Assembly (NCBI RefSeq): GCF_016765615.1
Contig: NZ_JAESWA010000019.1
Span: 1 to 64,000 of the forward strand
Direction of reading: 5' to 3'
Origin: Clostridium paridis
Lineage (GTDB): Bacteria > Bacillota > Clostridia > Clostridiales > Clostridiaceae
Length of the DNA stretch: 64,000 nt
In this document: one piece after another, positions 43,921 to 53,425 of the stretch
Layout: every line of letters begins with the position of its first letter
Numbering within the stretch: position 1 is the first letter of the stretch
Program-made: the position numbers and the translations under genes
Notes under the pieces: model-generated
The model's input: only the letters and a program-made list of their open reading frames with translations
Databases searched by the model: none
What the model was told of the DNA's origin: nothing

Positions 43921-46206
43921 TTAATGCTGTTTTGTTAGTTTTATCTCTGAATCATATAGAAGAATTGTTAATGGGTCGCCTTTTTCTAAGGTCACTAGCA
44001 CTTTATCTTTTGAAACTTCTATATTTAAAACTCTTTCTCTAAAAAGAACTCTAAAGGAATATTTAATCCATTGGTCAGGTATAAATGGTTTAAATGAAGG
44101 AGTACCATCAATAATCCGCATACCGCCGAACCCCTGTACTATTGACATCCAGGTTCCAGTCATTGAAGTGATGTGTAACCCATCATCTGTATCATTGTTA
44201 AGATTGTCTAGATCTAATCTAGCTGTTCTTAAATACATATCATATGCTTTTTCTTTATCCCCAAGCTCTGAGGCCAAAATGGAGTGAACACAAGGAGAAA
44301 GAGATGATTCGTGTAGTGTTCTAGGTTCATAAAAATAGAAGTTTTTACGTTTGGTTTCTAAATCGTATAGATGACCTAAAAAGTATAAACCTTGAAGCAC
44401 ATCAGCTTGTTTTATAAAAGGGGAGCGAAGTATTCTATCCCATGACCAAGTTTGATTTAGGGGTAAGTCTTCTTTAGGTATATCCTTAATTAGAAGATCC
44501 TCTTTGTCAAGGTAACCATCTTGCTGTAAAAAGATTCCTAGGTTATCATCCTTAGGGTAGTACATCTTTTTGATGATATCCATCCACTTGATAGTTTCTG
44601 AGTCTTTAATTGCTAATCTATTCAGTACATCTTCATAACTTTCTGAAAAAGAATTCTTTATAAATTCAAGTGTTTGAAGAGTGTATTCTAAAGTCCAGGA
44701 TGCGATTCTATTTGTGTACCAATTATTGTTTACATTATTCTCATATTCGTTAGGTCCAGTAACGCCAAGTATCATATAACAGTTTTTATTTTTATTATAG
44801 ATAACTCTTCCTTCCCAAAATCTGCTTATTTCAACTAAAACATCAATACCGAAATCTAAAAGATGCTTATGATCGCCAGTATAATTAACATAATTATATA
44901 TAGCGTAAGCTATGGCACCATTTCTATGGATTTCTTCGAAGGTTATTTCCCACTCATTATGACATTCCTCACCGTTCATGGTAACCATAGGATAAAGAGC
45001 ACCTTTCAAACCAAGCTTAACTGCATTTTCTTTTGCTTTTCCCAGTTGATTATACCTATAAATTAGTAAATTCTTAGAGATCTGTGCCGCGGATGTTCCA
45101 AGATAGAAAGGAAGACAATAAGCCTCAGTGTCCCAGTATGTGCTTCCTCCATATTTCTCGCCAGTAAATCCTTTAGGACTGATATTTAACCTTGAATCTT
45201 CACCAGTATAAGTTTGGTGAAGTTGAAATATATTGAATCTAATGGATTGTTGTGCTTTGACATCTCCATCTATGAAAATATCATTACTCTCCCAACTCTT
45301 ATTCCATCCAGATACGTGCTCGTCCAATAGGAGATCAAAACCATCATTTTTAGCTGATTTTAAAGATCTTACAACATTATTAACTAAATCATCTTTAGGA
45401 TAGTATCTACTTGAACTTAGGGAGACGTATTTTTCTAAAGTTAGAGTCTCTCCTTGCGAAACATATATATTAAGTTTATGAGCTACATATTTATCTTCAA
45501 TTAAAGTACTTGGAGTAGTGTTTATTTCAGTTTTGTTTTTTAAAAGTTTAAATGAGGTAGCTGAAGTTACATGAAAGTCTAATTTCTTCGTTTTTAGTGT
45601 CAGATAGGCTGAATCTTCGATGAAACCCTTATTAACCTCGTCCCAGAAAGTTTCATCATAATTTGAATCCTCATTAACTATATTACCATCTAAATATGGT
45701 ATTAGAGTTATGGTATCATGATAATTTAAAGGAGTTATGGAGTACTTGATGCAAGCAATTTCTTTTCTTTTTTTACTTAAAAATCTTAGACTTTCTATTT
45801 TAGTTTCTCGACCATTTGAATCGATAATAGTAGAAGTTCTAGTTAAGGTTCCTTCTTTCATATTTAAGTCTCTTCTAAAATCTTTTATTGTAACTTTATC
45901 TAAATCCAATTCCTGATTTCCTAAAAAAACTTTTATTCCAATAAAATTTATGGAATTGAGGACTTTGGCAAAGTACTCAGGATAGCCATTTTTCCACCAA
46001 CCAACTCTTGTTTTATCTGGATAATAAACTCCGGCGACATAAGTGCCTTGAAGAGAGTTACCAGAAAAGGTTTCTTCAAGATTTCCTCTTATGCCCATAA
46101 AGCCATTCCCAATACTCATTTGACTTTCGTAGATTCTATTATCCTTTGAATTAAAACCATCTTGGATAATATGCCATGGATCAAGTAAAACGTAATCTTT
46201 ATTCAT
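43921..46206 (-). CDS. Glycoside hydrolase family 65 disaccharide phosphorylase
   Basis: Inverting phosphorylase of 761 residues that splits an alpha-linked glucose disaccharide with phosphate to give beta-glucose 1-phosphate and glucose. An N-terminal beta-sandwich (about 1-270), linker, (alpha/alpha)6 barrel (about 320-680) and C-terminal beta-sheet are present. The catalytic acid region is GEECHNEWEITFEEIHRNGA, as in maltose, kojibiose and nigerose phosphorylases; the exact substrate cannot be told. The beta-phosphoglucomutase at 49628 would feed its product to glucose 6-phosphate. The gene is divergent from GH31 and shares a promoter region carrying a LacI-type operator. Confidence 0.92.
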   Translation of the reverse strand: MNKDYVLLDPWHIIQDGFNSKDNRIYESQMSIGNGFMGIRGNLEETFSGNSLQGTYVAGVYYPDKTRVGWWKNGYPEYFAKVLNSINFIGIKVFLGNQELDLDKVTIKDFRRDLNMKEGTLTRTSTIIDSNGRETKIESLRFLSKKRKEIACIKYSITPLNYHDTITLIPYLDGNIVNEDSNYDETFWDEVNKGFIEDSAYLTLKTKKLDFHVTSATSFKLLKNKTEINTTPSTLIEDKYVAHKLNIYVSQGETLTLEKYVSLSSSRYYPKDDLVNNVVRSLKSAKNDGFDLLLDEHVSGWNKSWESNDIFIDGDVKAQQSIRFNIFQLHQTYTGEDSRLNISPKGFTGEKYGGSTYWDTEAYCLPFYLGTSAAQISKNLLIYRYNQLGKAKENAVKLGLKGALYPMVTMNGEECHNEWEITFEEIHRNGAIAYAIYNYVNYTGDHKHLLDFGIDVLVEISRFWEGRVIYNKNKNCYMILGVTGPNEYENNVNNNWYTNRIASWTLEYTLQTLEFIKNSFSESYEDVLNRLAIKDSETIKWMDIIKKMYYPKDDNLGIFLQQDGYLDKEDLLIKDIPKEDLPLNQTWSWDRILRSPFIKQADVLQGLYFLGHLYDLETKRKNFYFYEPRTLHESSLSPCVHSILASELGDKEKAYDMYLRTARLDLDNLNNDTDDGLHITSMTGTWMSIVQGFGGMRIIDGTPSFKPFIPDQWIKYSFRVLFRERVLNIEVSKDKVLVTLEKGDPLTILLYDSEIKLTKQH

Positions 46207-46234
46207 TTAATCACCTCAAAACTAATAGTAAGTA

Positions 46235-46247
46235 AAACGGTTGCACA
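46235..46247 (+). promoter_or_regulatory. Putative LacI-type operator, copy 1
   Basis: AAACGGTTGCACA in the divergent GH65/GH31 promoter region, 29 bases upstream of the GH65 start. The same motif recurs inverted at 46452-46464. Confidence 0.5.
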
Positions 46248-46421
46248 AAACAGTTAAAAAAATTTAATGGTTCTATACTGAATTGAAAGGGTTGTTATAA
46301 ATATAATAGCATTTTATGGATAATTTAACAATACTTTATAATGAATTTGGTTGAAAATGTTTTCTGACGTTGATATACTAAAATAAAACAATGTAATTTT
46401 AAAGATTAGGAGGAGATGAAA

Positions 46422-48659
46422 ATGAAAAAATCTGAGATAATTCATCAAACTTATGCAACCGTTTCTACAGTTGGAATATATGAAACTATGAAACAAATAG
46501 GAAACAGAACACAATTATTGTTTACCAAAGGGAAAATTGAAGTGGAATATTTTGAAGGTGACATAGTAAGAATATTTCAAGGAGAAGAACATAGTAATCC
46601 AAAGGAAACTTCATCTGTAATGCAAATGAATAGTGTACAAGTTCTTATAGAAGAATCAGAAAGAAGCATAGCATTTAAAGGAAGTAGAGTTATAACCATA
46701 GTATCGAAAAATTGTGGGACAGTAGAATTTCTAGATAATTACGGAAACATAGTATTGGAAGATATAGCCCCAGCAGGTAAGGATAGCAAGGGAAATATAT
46801 TTATTACTAAGGATAATTCTGCATTAGGTTATTATGGCTTTGGTGAAAAGGGCGGAAATCTTAATAAAAAAGGAATGTATATAGAGAATTATAATACAGA
46901 TGAACCAGATACAGATGATGAGAGTTACGTATATTACAAGACTATCCCATTCTTCCAAGGGTTAAAGGAGGACGTAGCCTATGGAGTTTTTTTAAATAAT
47001 AGCTTTAGAAGTTATTTTGATATGGGCAATAGCTTTGAGGATAGAATTTTCTTTGGAGCTGTTGGAGGGGAAATAGAATATTATTTTATGCTAGGAAATA
47101 ACTTAAGAGAGGTCACTGGATTATATGGGATACTAACTGGGAAAATGGATATGCCTCCTTTGTGGTCACTGGGCTATCAACAATGTAGATATAGTTATTT
47201 TTCACAAAAGGAAGTAGAAGATATTCTAAATAAATTCATAGAAAAAGAAATACCATTAGATAGTATATATTTAGATATTCATTATATGGACGGATACAGG
47301 GTAATGACATTTGATAAAGATAAATTCCCAGAACCAGAAAAAATGATAAAGAAAATTCATGAGAACGGAGTAAAGGTCATCGCTATTGTTGATCCAGGAG
47401 TAAAGCTAGATGAAAATTATGAAGTATATAATAGAGGATTACAGGGAAATCATTTTGTAAAAAATTATGATGGGAAATTAACTTTTGAAAAAGTTTGGCC
47501 AGGAATAAGTGCATTTCCTGATTTCTCAAATAAAGATGCTAGAGAATGGTGGAAAGATGAGTTAAAGAATTTCATATCAGTAGGGATAGATGGAATTTGG
47601 AATGATATGAATGAGCCAGCAGCATTTAATGAAGAGGGAACTCTAGATGAAAAGTGTTTGCATGACGGAGATTACGGGGTAGTGGAGCATAAAGAATTCC
47701 ATAATTTATATGGAAGAGAAATGAGCAGGTGCTCAAAAGAGGCCCAAGAAGAACTTAGGGAAAATAAGAGAAGCTTTTCCATGACAAGAGCTACATTTGC
47801 AGGTGGACAAAGATATTCCTCAGTGTGGACAGGTGATAACAGAAGTCTTTGGAGTCAGATGAGAATGAGTATGACCATGAATGCTAATTTGGGGATGTCA
47901 GGGTTTTCATTTGTAGGAAATGATATAGGTGGATTTTGCTTAGATACCAATGAAGAATTATTTATAAGATGGATGGAATTGGGGAGTTTTTTACCTATAA
48001 TGCGAAATCATTCGGATGTACTTTCGAGAAGACAAGAACCTTGGAGTTTTGGTAAAGATGTAGAAAATATTTGCAGAAAGTTTATTAATTTAAGATATAA
48101 GTTAATGCCATATATCTATACTTCTTTCTATCATTCATATAAAGAAGGAATACCCGTATTTAGAGCAATGGTATTTGATTATCCAAAAGATATGAAGGTA
48201 TTAAATATGAAGGAGCAATTTCTTTTTGGTGAGAGCATACTTGTTGCACCAGTTTTATATGAAGGAGAACGACAAAAAAGGGTATATTTACCAGAAGGAA
48301 ATTGGTATAATTTGGTTAATGGGCAAAAATACCAAGGAACTAAATTCTATAACTTTAAAGTTAATTTAGATGAGATTCTTCTATTTGTGAAAGAGGGATC
48401 AATAATTCCGATTTATGAGGATGATTACTTAAATATGGACAATGTCCCAGATAAGGTGACATTAATTCCTTATGGAGAAAAGGCAACTGGAATAATTTAT
48501 GAGGATGATGGGATAAGCAAAAACTATAAAATGGGACAATACAATTTATACAGAGCTAGTTATTCAGCCCATGAAGTAAAGATAGAAAAGGAGTGTGAGG
48601 GATATAAGAGTAATAAGAAATATGCCTTTAAAAATATAAAAGAGATTTCTTTTAAATAG
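46422..48659 (+). CDS. Glycoside hydrolase family 31 alpha-glucosidase
   Basis: Retaining alpha-glucosidase of 745 residues. An N-terminal beta-sandwich (about 1-220), (beta/alpha)8 barrel (about 230-570) and C-terminal beta domains are present. The nucleophile Asp is in GIWNDMNEPAAF (family WxDMNE), and the acid/base region is VWTGDNRSLW. No signal peptide, so it should act in the cytoplasm on imported alpha-glucosides. I choose ATG 46422, with AGGAGG eight bases upstream; ATG 46416 is too close to it. First gene of a GH31-regulator-pgmB operon. Confidence 0.93.
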   Translation: MKKSEIIHQTYATVSTVGIYETMKQIGNRTQLLFTKGKIEVEYFEGDIVRIFQGEEHSNPKETSSVMQMNSVQVLIEESERSIAFKGSRVITIVSKNCGTVEFLDNYGNIVLEDIAPAGKDSKGNIFITKDNSALGYYGFGEKGGNLNKKGMYIENYNTDEPDTDDESYVYYKTIPFFQGLKEDVAYGVFLNNSFRSYFDMGNSFEDRIFFGAVGGEIEYYFMLGNNLREVTGLYGILTGKMDMPPLWSLGYQQCRYSYFSQKEVEDILNKFIEKEIPLDSIYLDIHYMDGYRVMTFDKDKFPEPEKMIKKIHENGVKVIAIVDPGVKLDENYEVYNRGLQGNHFVKNYDGKLTFEKVWPGISAFPDFSNKDAREWWKDELKNFISVGIDGIWNDMNEPAAFNEEGTLDEKCLHDGDYGVVEHKEFHNLYGREMSRCSKEAQEELRENKRSFSMTRATFAGGQRYSSVWTGDNRSLWSQMRMSMTMNANLGMSGFSFVGNDIGGFCLDTNEELFIRWMELGSFLPIMRNHSDVLSRRQEPWSFGKDVENICRKFINLRYKLMPYIYTSFYHSYKEGIPVFRAMVFDYPKDMKVLNMKEQFLFGESILVAPVLYEGERQKRVYLPEGNWYNLVNGQKYQGTKFYNFKVNLDEILLFVKEGSIIPIYEDDYLNMDNVPDKVTLIPYGEKATGIIYEDDGISKNYKMGQYNLYRASYSAHEVKIEKECEGYKSNKKYAFKNIKEISFK
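46452..46464 (-). promoter_or_regulatory. Putative LacI-type operator, copy 2 (inside GH31 start)
   Basis: On the minus strand AAACGGTTGCATA, identical to copy 1 in 12 of 13 bases, in opposite orientation and 217 bases away, at codons 11-15 of the GH31 gene. Two such sites could support looping or a roadblock. Confidence 0.45.
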
Positions 48660-48670
48660 AGGTGAAAGAC

Positions 48671-49612
48671 ATGGACTCATTTAAGGATTATGTGAGAGAA
48701 CTCATGAATAAGTTTCCATATATTATCGAAGTGACAGACAAGAATGGAGATTATATTTGTGAGTCAACAAAAATTAAAAAACTTGAAGGTATACACTTCC
48801 CTATTCAATACAATGATATCGTTTATTATATTGAGATAGAAAAAAAAGAAGAAACTAGCATCCCTTTATTAAAGTTCATTTTTGAAGAGAAATTAAAAGA
48901 GGTTCAAGAGTTAAAAGGAAATGAATTGTTTAATCTTATCAAAGGAAATTCAAGTTTTAAAGAAAATGATGAAATAATAAACAAAATTTTGGATAAAGGG
49001 ACACTGATACTTATTAAGGCGAAGAATCATTGTAAGGAAGTCTATGATATAGTCAAATATTCTTACAATAATGAAGAGGAATATAGGTATTGTATTTGGG
49101 AAGAGTATGTTGTACTGTTAGGAATTTTTGATGAGGTTTATGATCATTGCAAAAGTATCTTGCATAATGTTCAAGAACTAAATATTAGAAGTCCAAGAAT
49201 AGCTTTGGAGGCTCTTAACGGGAAAACTAATATAGAGGAAGCTTTAAAAAGTCTTAAAAGTTTAATTGAACTAAGCGACAGGGTTGGAATAAGAAAAGAG
49301 ATATTAACCTCAAGTAATATAATTTTTGAGAGGGTCATGGATGGAATAAATAATAGTTTAAAAGAAGAGATAATAGCCACATATGAAAATTATTTAGATA
49401 GTCAAGATTCAGATACGTTAAAAACTATAGAGACTTTTTTTCAAAGAGATTTAAATATTAGCGATGCATCAAAGGAGTTGTTTGTTCATCGAAACACTTT
49501 GCTATATAGATTAGACAAAATAAAAAGAGAAATATCCATGGATTTAAGAAATTTTAATGAAGCAATGACTTTTTATGTTATATATTTTGTTTGGAAAAGT
49601 AATTCTAGGTAG
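48671..49612 (+). CDS. PucR/CdaR-type transcriptional regulator
   Basis: 313 residues. The C-terminal 60 residues are the PucR/CdaR helix-turn-helix (DLNISDASKELFVHRNTLLYRLDKI, read in parts), and the central region (about 120-240) resembles the GGDEF-like/CdaR middle domain. The N-terminal sensory part has no family I recognise. ATG 48671 has GAGGTG upstream. Its place inside the alpha-glucoside operon implies a second, probably activating, regulator besides LacI. Confidence 0.82.
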   Translation: MDSFKDYVRELMNKFPYIIEVTDKNGDYICESTKIKKLEGIHFPIQYNDIVYYIEIEKKEETSIPLLKFIFEEKLKEVQELKGNELFNLIKGNSSFKENDEIINKILDKGTLILIKAKNHCKEVYDIVKYSYNNEEEYRYCIWEEYVVLLGIFDEVYDHCKSILHNVQELNIRSPRIALEALNGKTNIEEALKSLKSLIELSDRVGIRKEILTSSNIIFERVMDGINNSLKEEIIATYENYLDSQDSDTLKTIETFFQRDLNISDASKELFVHRNTLLYRLDKIKREISMDLRNFNEAMTFYVIYFVWKSNSR

Positions 49613-49627
49613 TTTGGAGTGAGATTT

Positions 49628-50278
49628 ATGAATAAGATAAAGGGTTGCATTTTTGACTTGGATGGAGTGATTGTCGATACAGCAAAATATCACTATTTAG
49701 CGTGGAGTTCCTTAGCTAAGGAGTTAGGAATTGCATTCAATGAAGATGATAATGAGCGATTAAAGGGTGTCTCAAGAATGGAGTCACTTAATATAATACT
49801 ATCATTAGGAAATAGAAAAATGACACTAGAAGAAAAAGAGTTACTGGCAGATAAGAAAAATAAGAAGTACGTTGAGTGTATAGACAAATTAAAAGAAGAA
49901 GAAATACTTCCAGGAGTTAAAGAATTTCTTCAGGAATTAAGAAATGAAGGAATAAAAATTTCATTAGGATCAGCCTCAAAGAATTCAAGATTTATACTGG
50001 ACAAACTAGCGTTGAAGAATTACTTTGATTGCATAATAGATGGCAACAAAATAAGTAAGGCAAAACCAGATCCAGAGGTATTTCTAGCAGCAGTCAGGGA
50101 AATGGAGTTAAAGTCAGAAGAGTGTGTAGTATTTGAGGATGCATTAGCAGGTGTTAGAGCAGCACATAATGGAGGAATGAAGGTTATAGGGGTAGGAAGT
50201 GAAGAGAATCTTTCTGAAGCAGATATAGTTATAAAAGGCTTTGAGGGAATATCAACTGATATACTAAGTAAACTGTAG
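49628..50278 (+). CDS. pgmB: Beta-phosphoglucomutase
   Basis: HAD-superfamily mutase of 216 residues converting beta-glucose 1-phosphate to glucose 6-phosphate. Nucleophile motif FDLDGVIVDTAKYH (catalytic Asp pair at about 9 and 11), cap residues RLKGVSRMESL as in PgmB, motif II GSASKNS, and motif IV FEDALAGVRAA. ATG 49628 is preceded by TTGGAGTGAG. It completes the GH65 phosphorylase pathway encoded next door. Confidence 0.94.
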   Translation: MNKIKGCIFDLDGVIVDTAKYHYLAWSSLAKELGIAFNEDDNERLKGVSRMESLNIILSLGNRKMTLEEKELLADKKNKKYVECIDKLKEEEILPGVKEFLQELRNEGIKISLGSASKNSRFILDKLALKNYFDCIIDGNKISKAKPDPEVFLAAVREMELKSEECVVFEDALAGVRAAHNGGMKVIGVGSEENLSEADIVIKGFEGISTDILSKL

Positions 50279-50292
50279 AATAAAATAAATAT

Positions 50293-50342
50293 ATAAGAGT
50301 CACCTAGAAATATAATGAAAATACTAGGGACTCTTATTTTTT
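50293..50342 (+). terminator. Terminator of the GH31-pgmB operon
   Basis: ATAAGAGTCACCTAG pairs with CTAGGGACTCTTAT (one mismatch), then a T-run. Confidence 0.85.
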
Positions 50343-50399
50343 TATTCAGATAAAATGGTGTAAGATATAAAGTGAATATACTTAAAGGTAGGTGATTTT

Positions 50400-51362
50400 A
50401 TGAAAAAGTTTATTGGACTAAGAACACTAAAAACAGCAGTAGGTGCCACAATAGCTATAGTAATTTCAGAAGTCTTAGGGCTAAGATATGCAGTATCTGC
50501 AGGGGTAATAACAGTACTAAGTGTTCAAAATACTAAAAAACATTCAATAACTTTGGCCTTTCAAAGGTTAGGATCTACCTTATTGGCATTGCTAATTTCA
50601 GCAATATTATTTTCTATAGTTGGGTATAATCCGGTAGCATTCGGACTATTTTTACTTATTTTTATTCCTGTAGCAGTTAGGTTTAAAATGCAGGATGGTA
50701 TTGTAGTTAGTTCAGTATTAGTAACACATTTGTTAGTAGAAAATTCAATTTCATTATTTTGGATAAAGAATGAGCTGCTTTTAATGGCTATAGGAGCAGG
50801 AATAGCAATTTTATTAAATACATATATGCCTAGGGTAGAAGATAAAATTAAATCAGACCAAGAAGAGATTGAAAGCTTTATGAAAAGAATCCTATTAAGT
50901 ATGGCAGAGAGTTTAAGAAATCAATCTGTAAGTATTAGTGAGGGAGAACTATTCAGTAAGTTAGAAGATAAACTTAAAGAAGCTACAGAAAGAGCATACA
51001 TAAATTTAAACAATAATATTTTGTATGAAGCTAAATATTACGTTAAGTATATGCAAATGAGAACAGTGCAATTACAGGTGTTAAAATATATGAGAGGACA
51101 TTTTACGAAGTTTTATATTGCTTATGATCAAACAGAATTGGTAGCATCATTTACAGAAAGAGTTGCGTCAGCCCTGCATGAATATAATACAGCAGAAGAA
51201 TTGCTATTGGATTTAAAAGAAGTCTTTAAGATATGCAGTAAACAAGAGCTACCTAAAAGTAGGGAAGAGTTTGAAAACAGAGCAATGCTTTTTCAGTATT
51301 TAAATGATTTTGAACATATGCTAGAAATAAAAAGAGATTTTAAACGTGATATAGATAACTAA
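50400..51362 (+). CDS. Aromatic acid exporter (ArAE_1/FUSC-like, YqjA type)
   Basis: 320 residues. An N-terminal membrane domain with about six short helices (10-150; GLRTLKTAVGATIAIVISEVLGLRYAVSAGV in two parts) is followed by a soluble helical C-terminal domain (about 155-320) of the ArAE_1_C kind found in B. subtilis YqjA. The family includes predicted aromatic-acid exporters; the substrate here is unknown. AGGTAGGTG precedes the ATG. Possibly cotranscribed with the MFS gene 37 bases downstream. Confidence 0.83.
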   Translation: MKKFIGLRTLKTAVGATIAIVISEVLGLRYAVSAGVITVLSVQNTKKHSITLAFQRLGSTLLALLISAILFSIVGYNPVAFGLFLLIFIPVAVRFKMQDGIVVSSVLVTHLLVENSISLFWIKNELLLMAIGAGIAILLNTYMPRVEDKIKSDQEEIESFMKRILLSMAESLRNQSVSISEGELFSKLEDKLKEATERAYINLNNNILYEAKYYVKYMQMRTVQLQVLKYMRGHFTKFYIAYDQTELVASFTERVASALHEYNTAEELLLDLKEVFKICSKQELPKSREEFENRAMLFQYLNDFEHMLEIKRDFKRDIDN

Positions 51363-51398
51363 TAAGAGGTAACTTTTACATAAAGAGAAGGTGGTATT

Positions 51399-52634
51399 TT
51401 GAGAGTAAAGAAACTTATAGAAAGAAATTTTCATGCATTAATGCATAGAAATTTCAGATACTTTTGGATGGGGCAATGTGCTTCGTTAATTGGAACTTGG
51501 ATGCAGAATATAGGGCAAAGTTGGCTTGTTTTATCTATAACTAACTCGCCATTTTTATTAGGCATTCTTACTACAGTTCAGTTCATTCCTGTAACAATAT
51601 TTTCTTTGTTTGCTGGAGTTATAGTGGACAGATTTCCCAAGAAAAGATTATTACTTTTTACTCAAGCCTCATCAATGATATTAGCATTTATACTATCTGC
51701 CATGGTGTTTAGTAACACTGTTAAATATGAATATATATTAATAGTGGCATTCTTACTTGGATGTATAAATTGTATTGATATGCCAACAAGGCAGGCGTTT
51801 ACTGTAGAGATTGCAGGAAAAGAAGATTTAATGAATGCTATTGCACTAAACTCATCTATCTTTAATCTAGCAAGAATATTAGGACCAAGCATAGGAGCAG
51901 TTGTTATGGCTTATTTTGGAGCAGCCTGGTGTTTTTTCTTCAATGGAGTAAGCTATCTAGCAGTGCTGTATGGACTTTACAATATTGATGTAGAAGGAAA
52001 CAATATTAAACAAAGAGTTAAAAGCAATATAATAAGCGAAATAAAGGACGGCTTATCTTATGTGAAGAATGATATATTGCTTTTGGAGACCCTACTAATG
52101 GTATGTATAATAGGTATATTTGCATTTAATTACAATGTTCTAGTTCCTTCATTTACGAAGTTAGTTTTAGATGGCAATGAAAAGACATATGGGTTATTAA
52201 TGTCATTTTTAGGGGCAGGTTCTTTAGTAGGAGCTTTAAATGTTTCTATAAGGAGTAAAAGAGGTCCTAAGATGAAGGTGGCATTTATAAGCTCTATCGT
52301 TATATCCGCTATGCTTATATTAAATGGATTGAATAAGAGTTTAGCCTTTACAAGCTTACTATTGATTATAACTGGATTTTTTAATATCGCATTCTCTACA
52401 ACTTCAAACTCTTTATTACAACTTAATTCTAAGGATGAATATAGGGGAAGAGTAATGAGTATATACTCTCTAGTCTTTGCAGGAGCAACACCAATAGGGA
52501 GTCTTCTTACTGGATGGATATGCGATAATATAGGTGCTTCAGCTGGTTTTTTAGTCAGTGGAGGAGCTGTATTAATATTAGTAATAATAATTAGAATAAT
52601 ATTCAAAATAAAAAAAGTTGATGCTACCTCATAA
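51399..52634 (+). CDS. MFS exporter, EntS/Tet-like
   Basis: 411 residues with about 12 helices. The N-terminal ALMHRNFRYFWMGQCASLIGTWMQ (two motifs) and AGVIVDRFPKKRLL are typical of the MFS_3/EntS-like group, which contains enterobactin and drug exporters. It starts at a TTG with GAAGGTGG about five bases upstream. The frame closes at 52634 and the 87-base gap to sigI has no visible terminator. Confidence 0.87.
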   Translation: MRVKKLIERNFHALMHRNFRYFWMGQCASLIGTWMQNIGQSWLVLSITNSPFLLGILTTVQFIPVTIFSLFAGVIVDRFPKKRLLLFTQASSMILAFILSAMVFSNTVKYEYILIVAFLLGCINCIDMPTRQAFTVEIAGKEDLMNAIALNSSIFNLARILGPSIGAVVMAYFGAAWCFFFNGVSYLAVLYGLYNIDVEGNNIKQRVKSNIISEIKDGLSYVKNDILLLETLLMVCIIGIFAFNYNVLVPSFTKLVLDGNEKTYGLLMSFLGAGSLVGALNVSIRSKRGPKMKVAFISSIVISAMLILNGLNKSLAFTSLLLIITGFFNIAFSTTSNSLLQLNSKDEYRGRVMSIYSLVFAGATPIGSLLTGWICDNIGASAGFLVSGGAVLILVIIIRIIFKIKKVDATS

Positions 52635-52721
52635 AAGTATGGCTAATGTGCGAATATATATTATGAATTACATTCAAAAATTAATGAGTGCATTTATTAA
52701 GCTTTACAGGAGGATATTAAC

Positions 52722-53423
52722 TTGATTAGAAGTATAGATAAAAGAGTTGAGTCTATAAAAAATAATAATAAAGAAATAGATATTTTTATTGAAGAATTTA
52801 AACCATTTATAGTTTCCTCTGCAAGTAAGTTTCTTAATAATTATATTGATTATAATAACGATGAGGAATATAGCGTAGCATTATTAGCATTTAATGAGGC
52901 AATTAAGACTTACAATTTCGAAAAAGGCGGTTTTTTGTCTTTTGCTCAAAACATAATAAAATATCGGTTAATAGACTATTTGCGTAAGGAAAGCAAGCAG
53001 AAAAATATTTTGACTGAAGGAAGTTTTGAAAATGAAGAATCAGAAAGTTTTAATATTCTTGACAAAAATGCAATGGAAGTTTATCAAACTGAGGGGATAA
53101 GCTATCTTAGAAAACTTGAGATTGAGCAATTATCAATAGATTTAAAGCAATATGGAATAACATTTGAAGACTTGGTAAAAGCATCTCCTAAATGGGGTAC
53201 AACTAAAAAAATATATAATCAGATAATAAATGCTTCACTGAAAAGTAATGAAGTTATGGGAGCATTAATTGGAAAAAAGACCTTGAATATTAAGGAATTA
53301 GAAAAGTTAACATCCCTACCCCGAAAAAAAATTGAAAGATCTCGTAGATATATAATAGCAGTGCTAGTAGTTATTATTGGAGATTATCAATATTTAAGAG
53401 ACTACATTAATTTGGAGGTATAA
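52722..53423 (+). CDS. sigI: RNA polymerase sigma factor SigI
   Basis: 233 residues of the SigI family. The sigma region-2 like N-terminus (about 20-90) includes YNNDEEYSVALLAFNEAIKTY and FEKGGFLSFAQNIIKYRLIDYLRKE (each family-typical), with a SigI-specific C-terminal domain (KLTSLPRKKIERSRRYIIAV equivalent) in place of a standard region 4. TTG start with AGGAGG eight bases upstream. Cotranscribed with its anti-sigma gene two bases downstream. In B. subtilis SigI responds to heat/envelope stress; in cellulolytic clostridia to polysaccharides. Confidence 0.93.
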   Translation: MIRSIDKRVESIKNNNKEIDIFIEEFKPFIVSSASKFLNNYIDYNNDEEYSVALLAFNEAIKTYNFEKGGFLSFAQNIIKYRLIDYLRKESKQKNILTEGSFENEESESFNILDKNAMEVYQTEGISYLRKLEIEQLSIDLKQYGITFEDLVKASPKWGTTKKIYNQIINASLKSNEVMGALIGKKTLNIKELEKLTSLPRKKIERSRRYIIAVLVVIIGDYQYLRDYINLEV

Positions 53424-53425
53424 GG

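Noticed and set aside
46231-46250. CcpA cre site at the GH65/GH31 promoter
   Set aside because: About four mismatches to the cre consensus; the matched inverted copy at 46452 fits a local LacI operator better.
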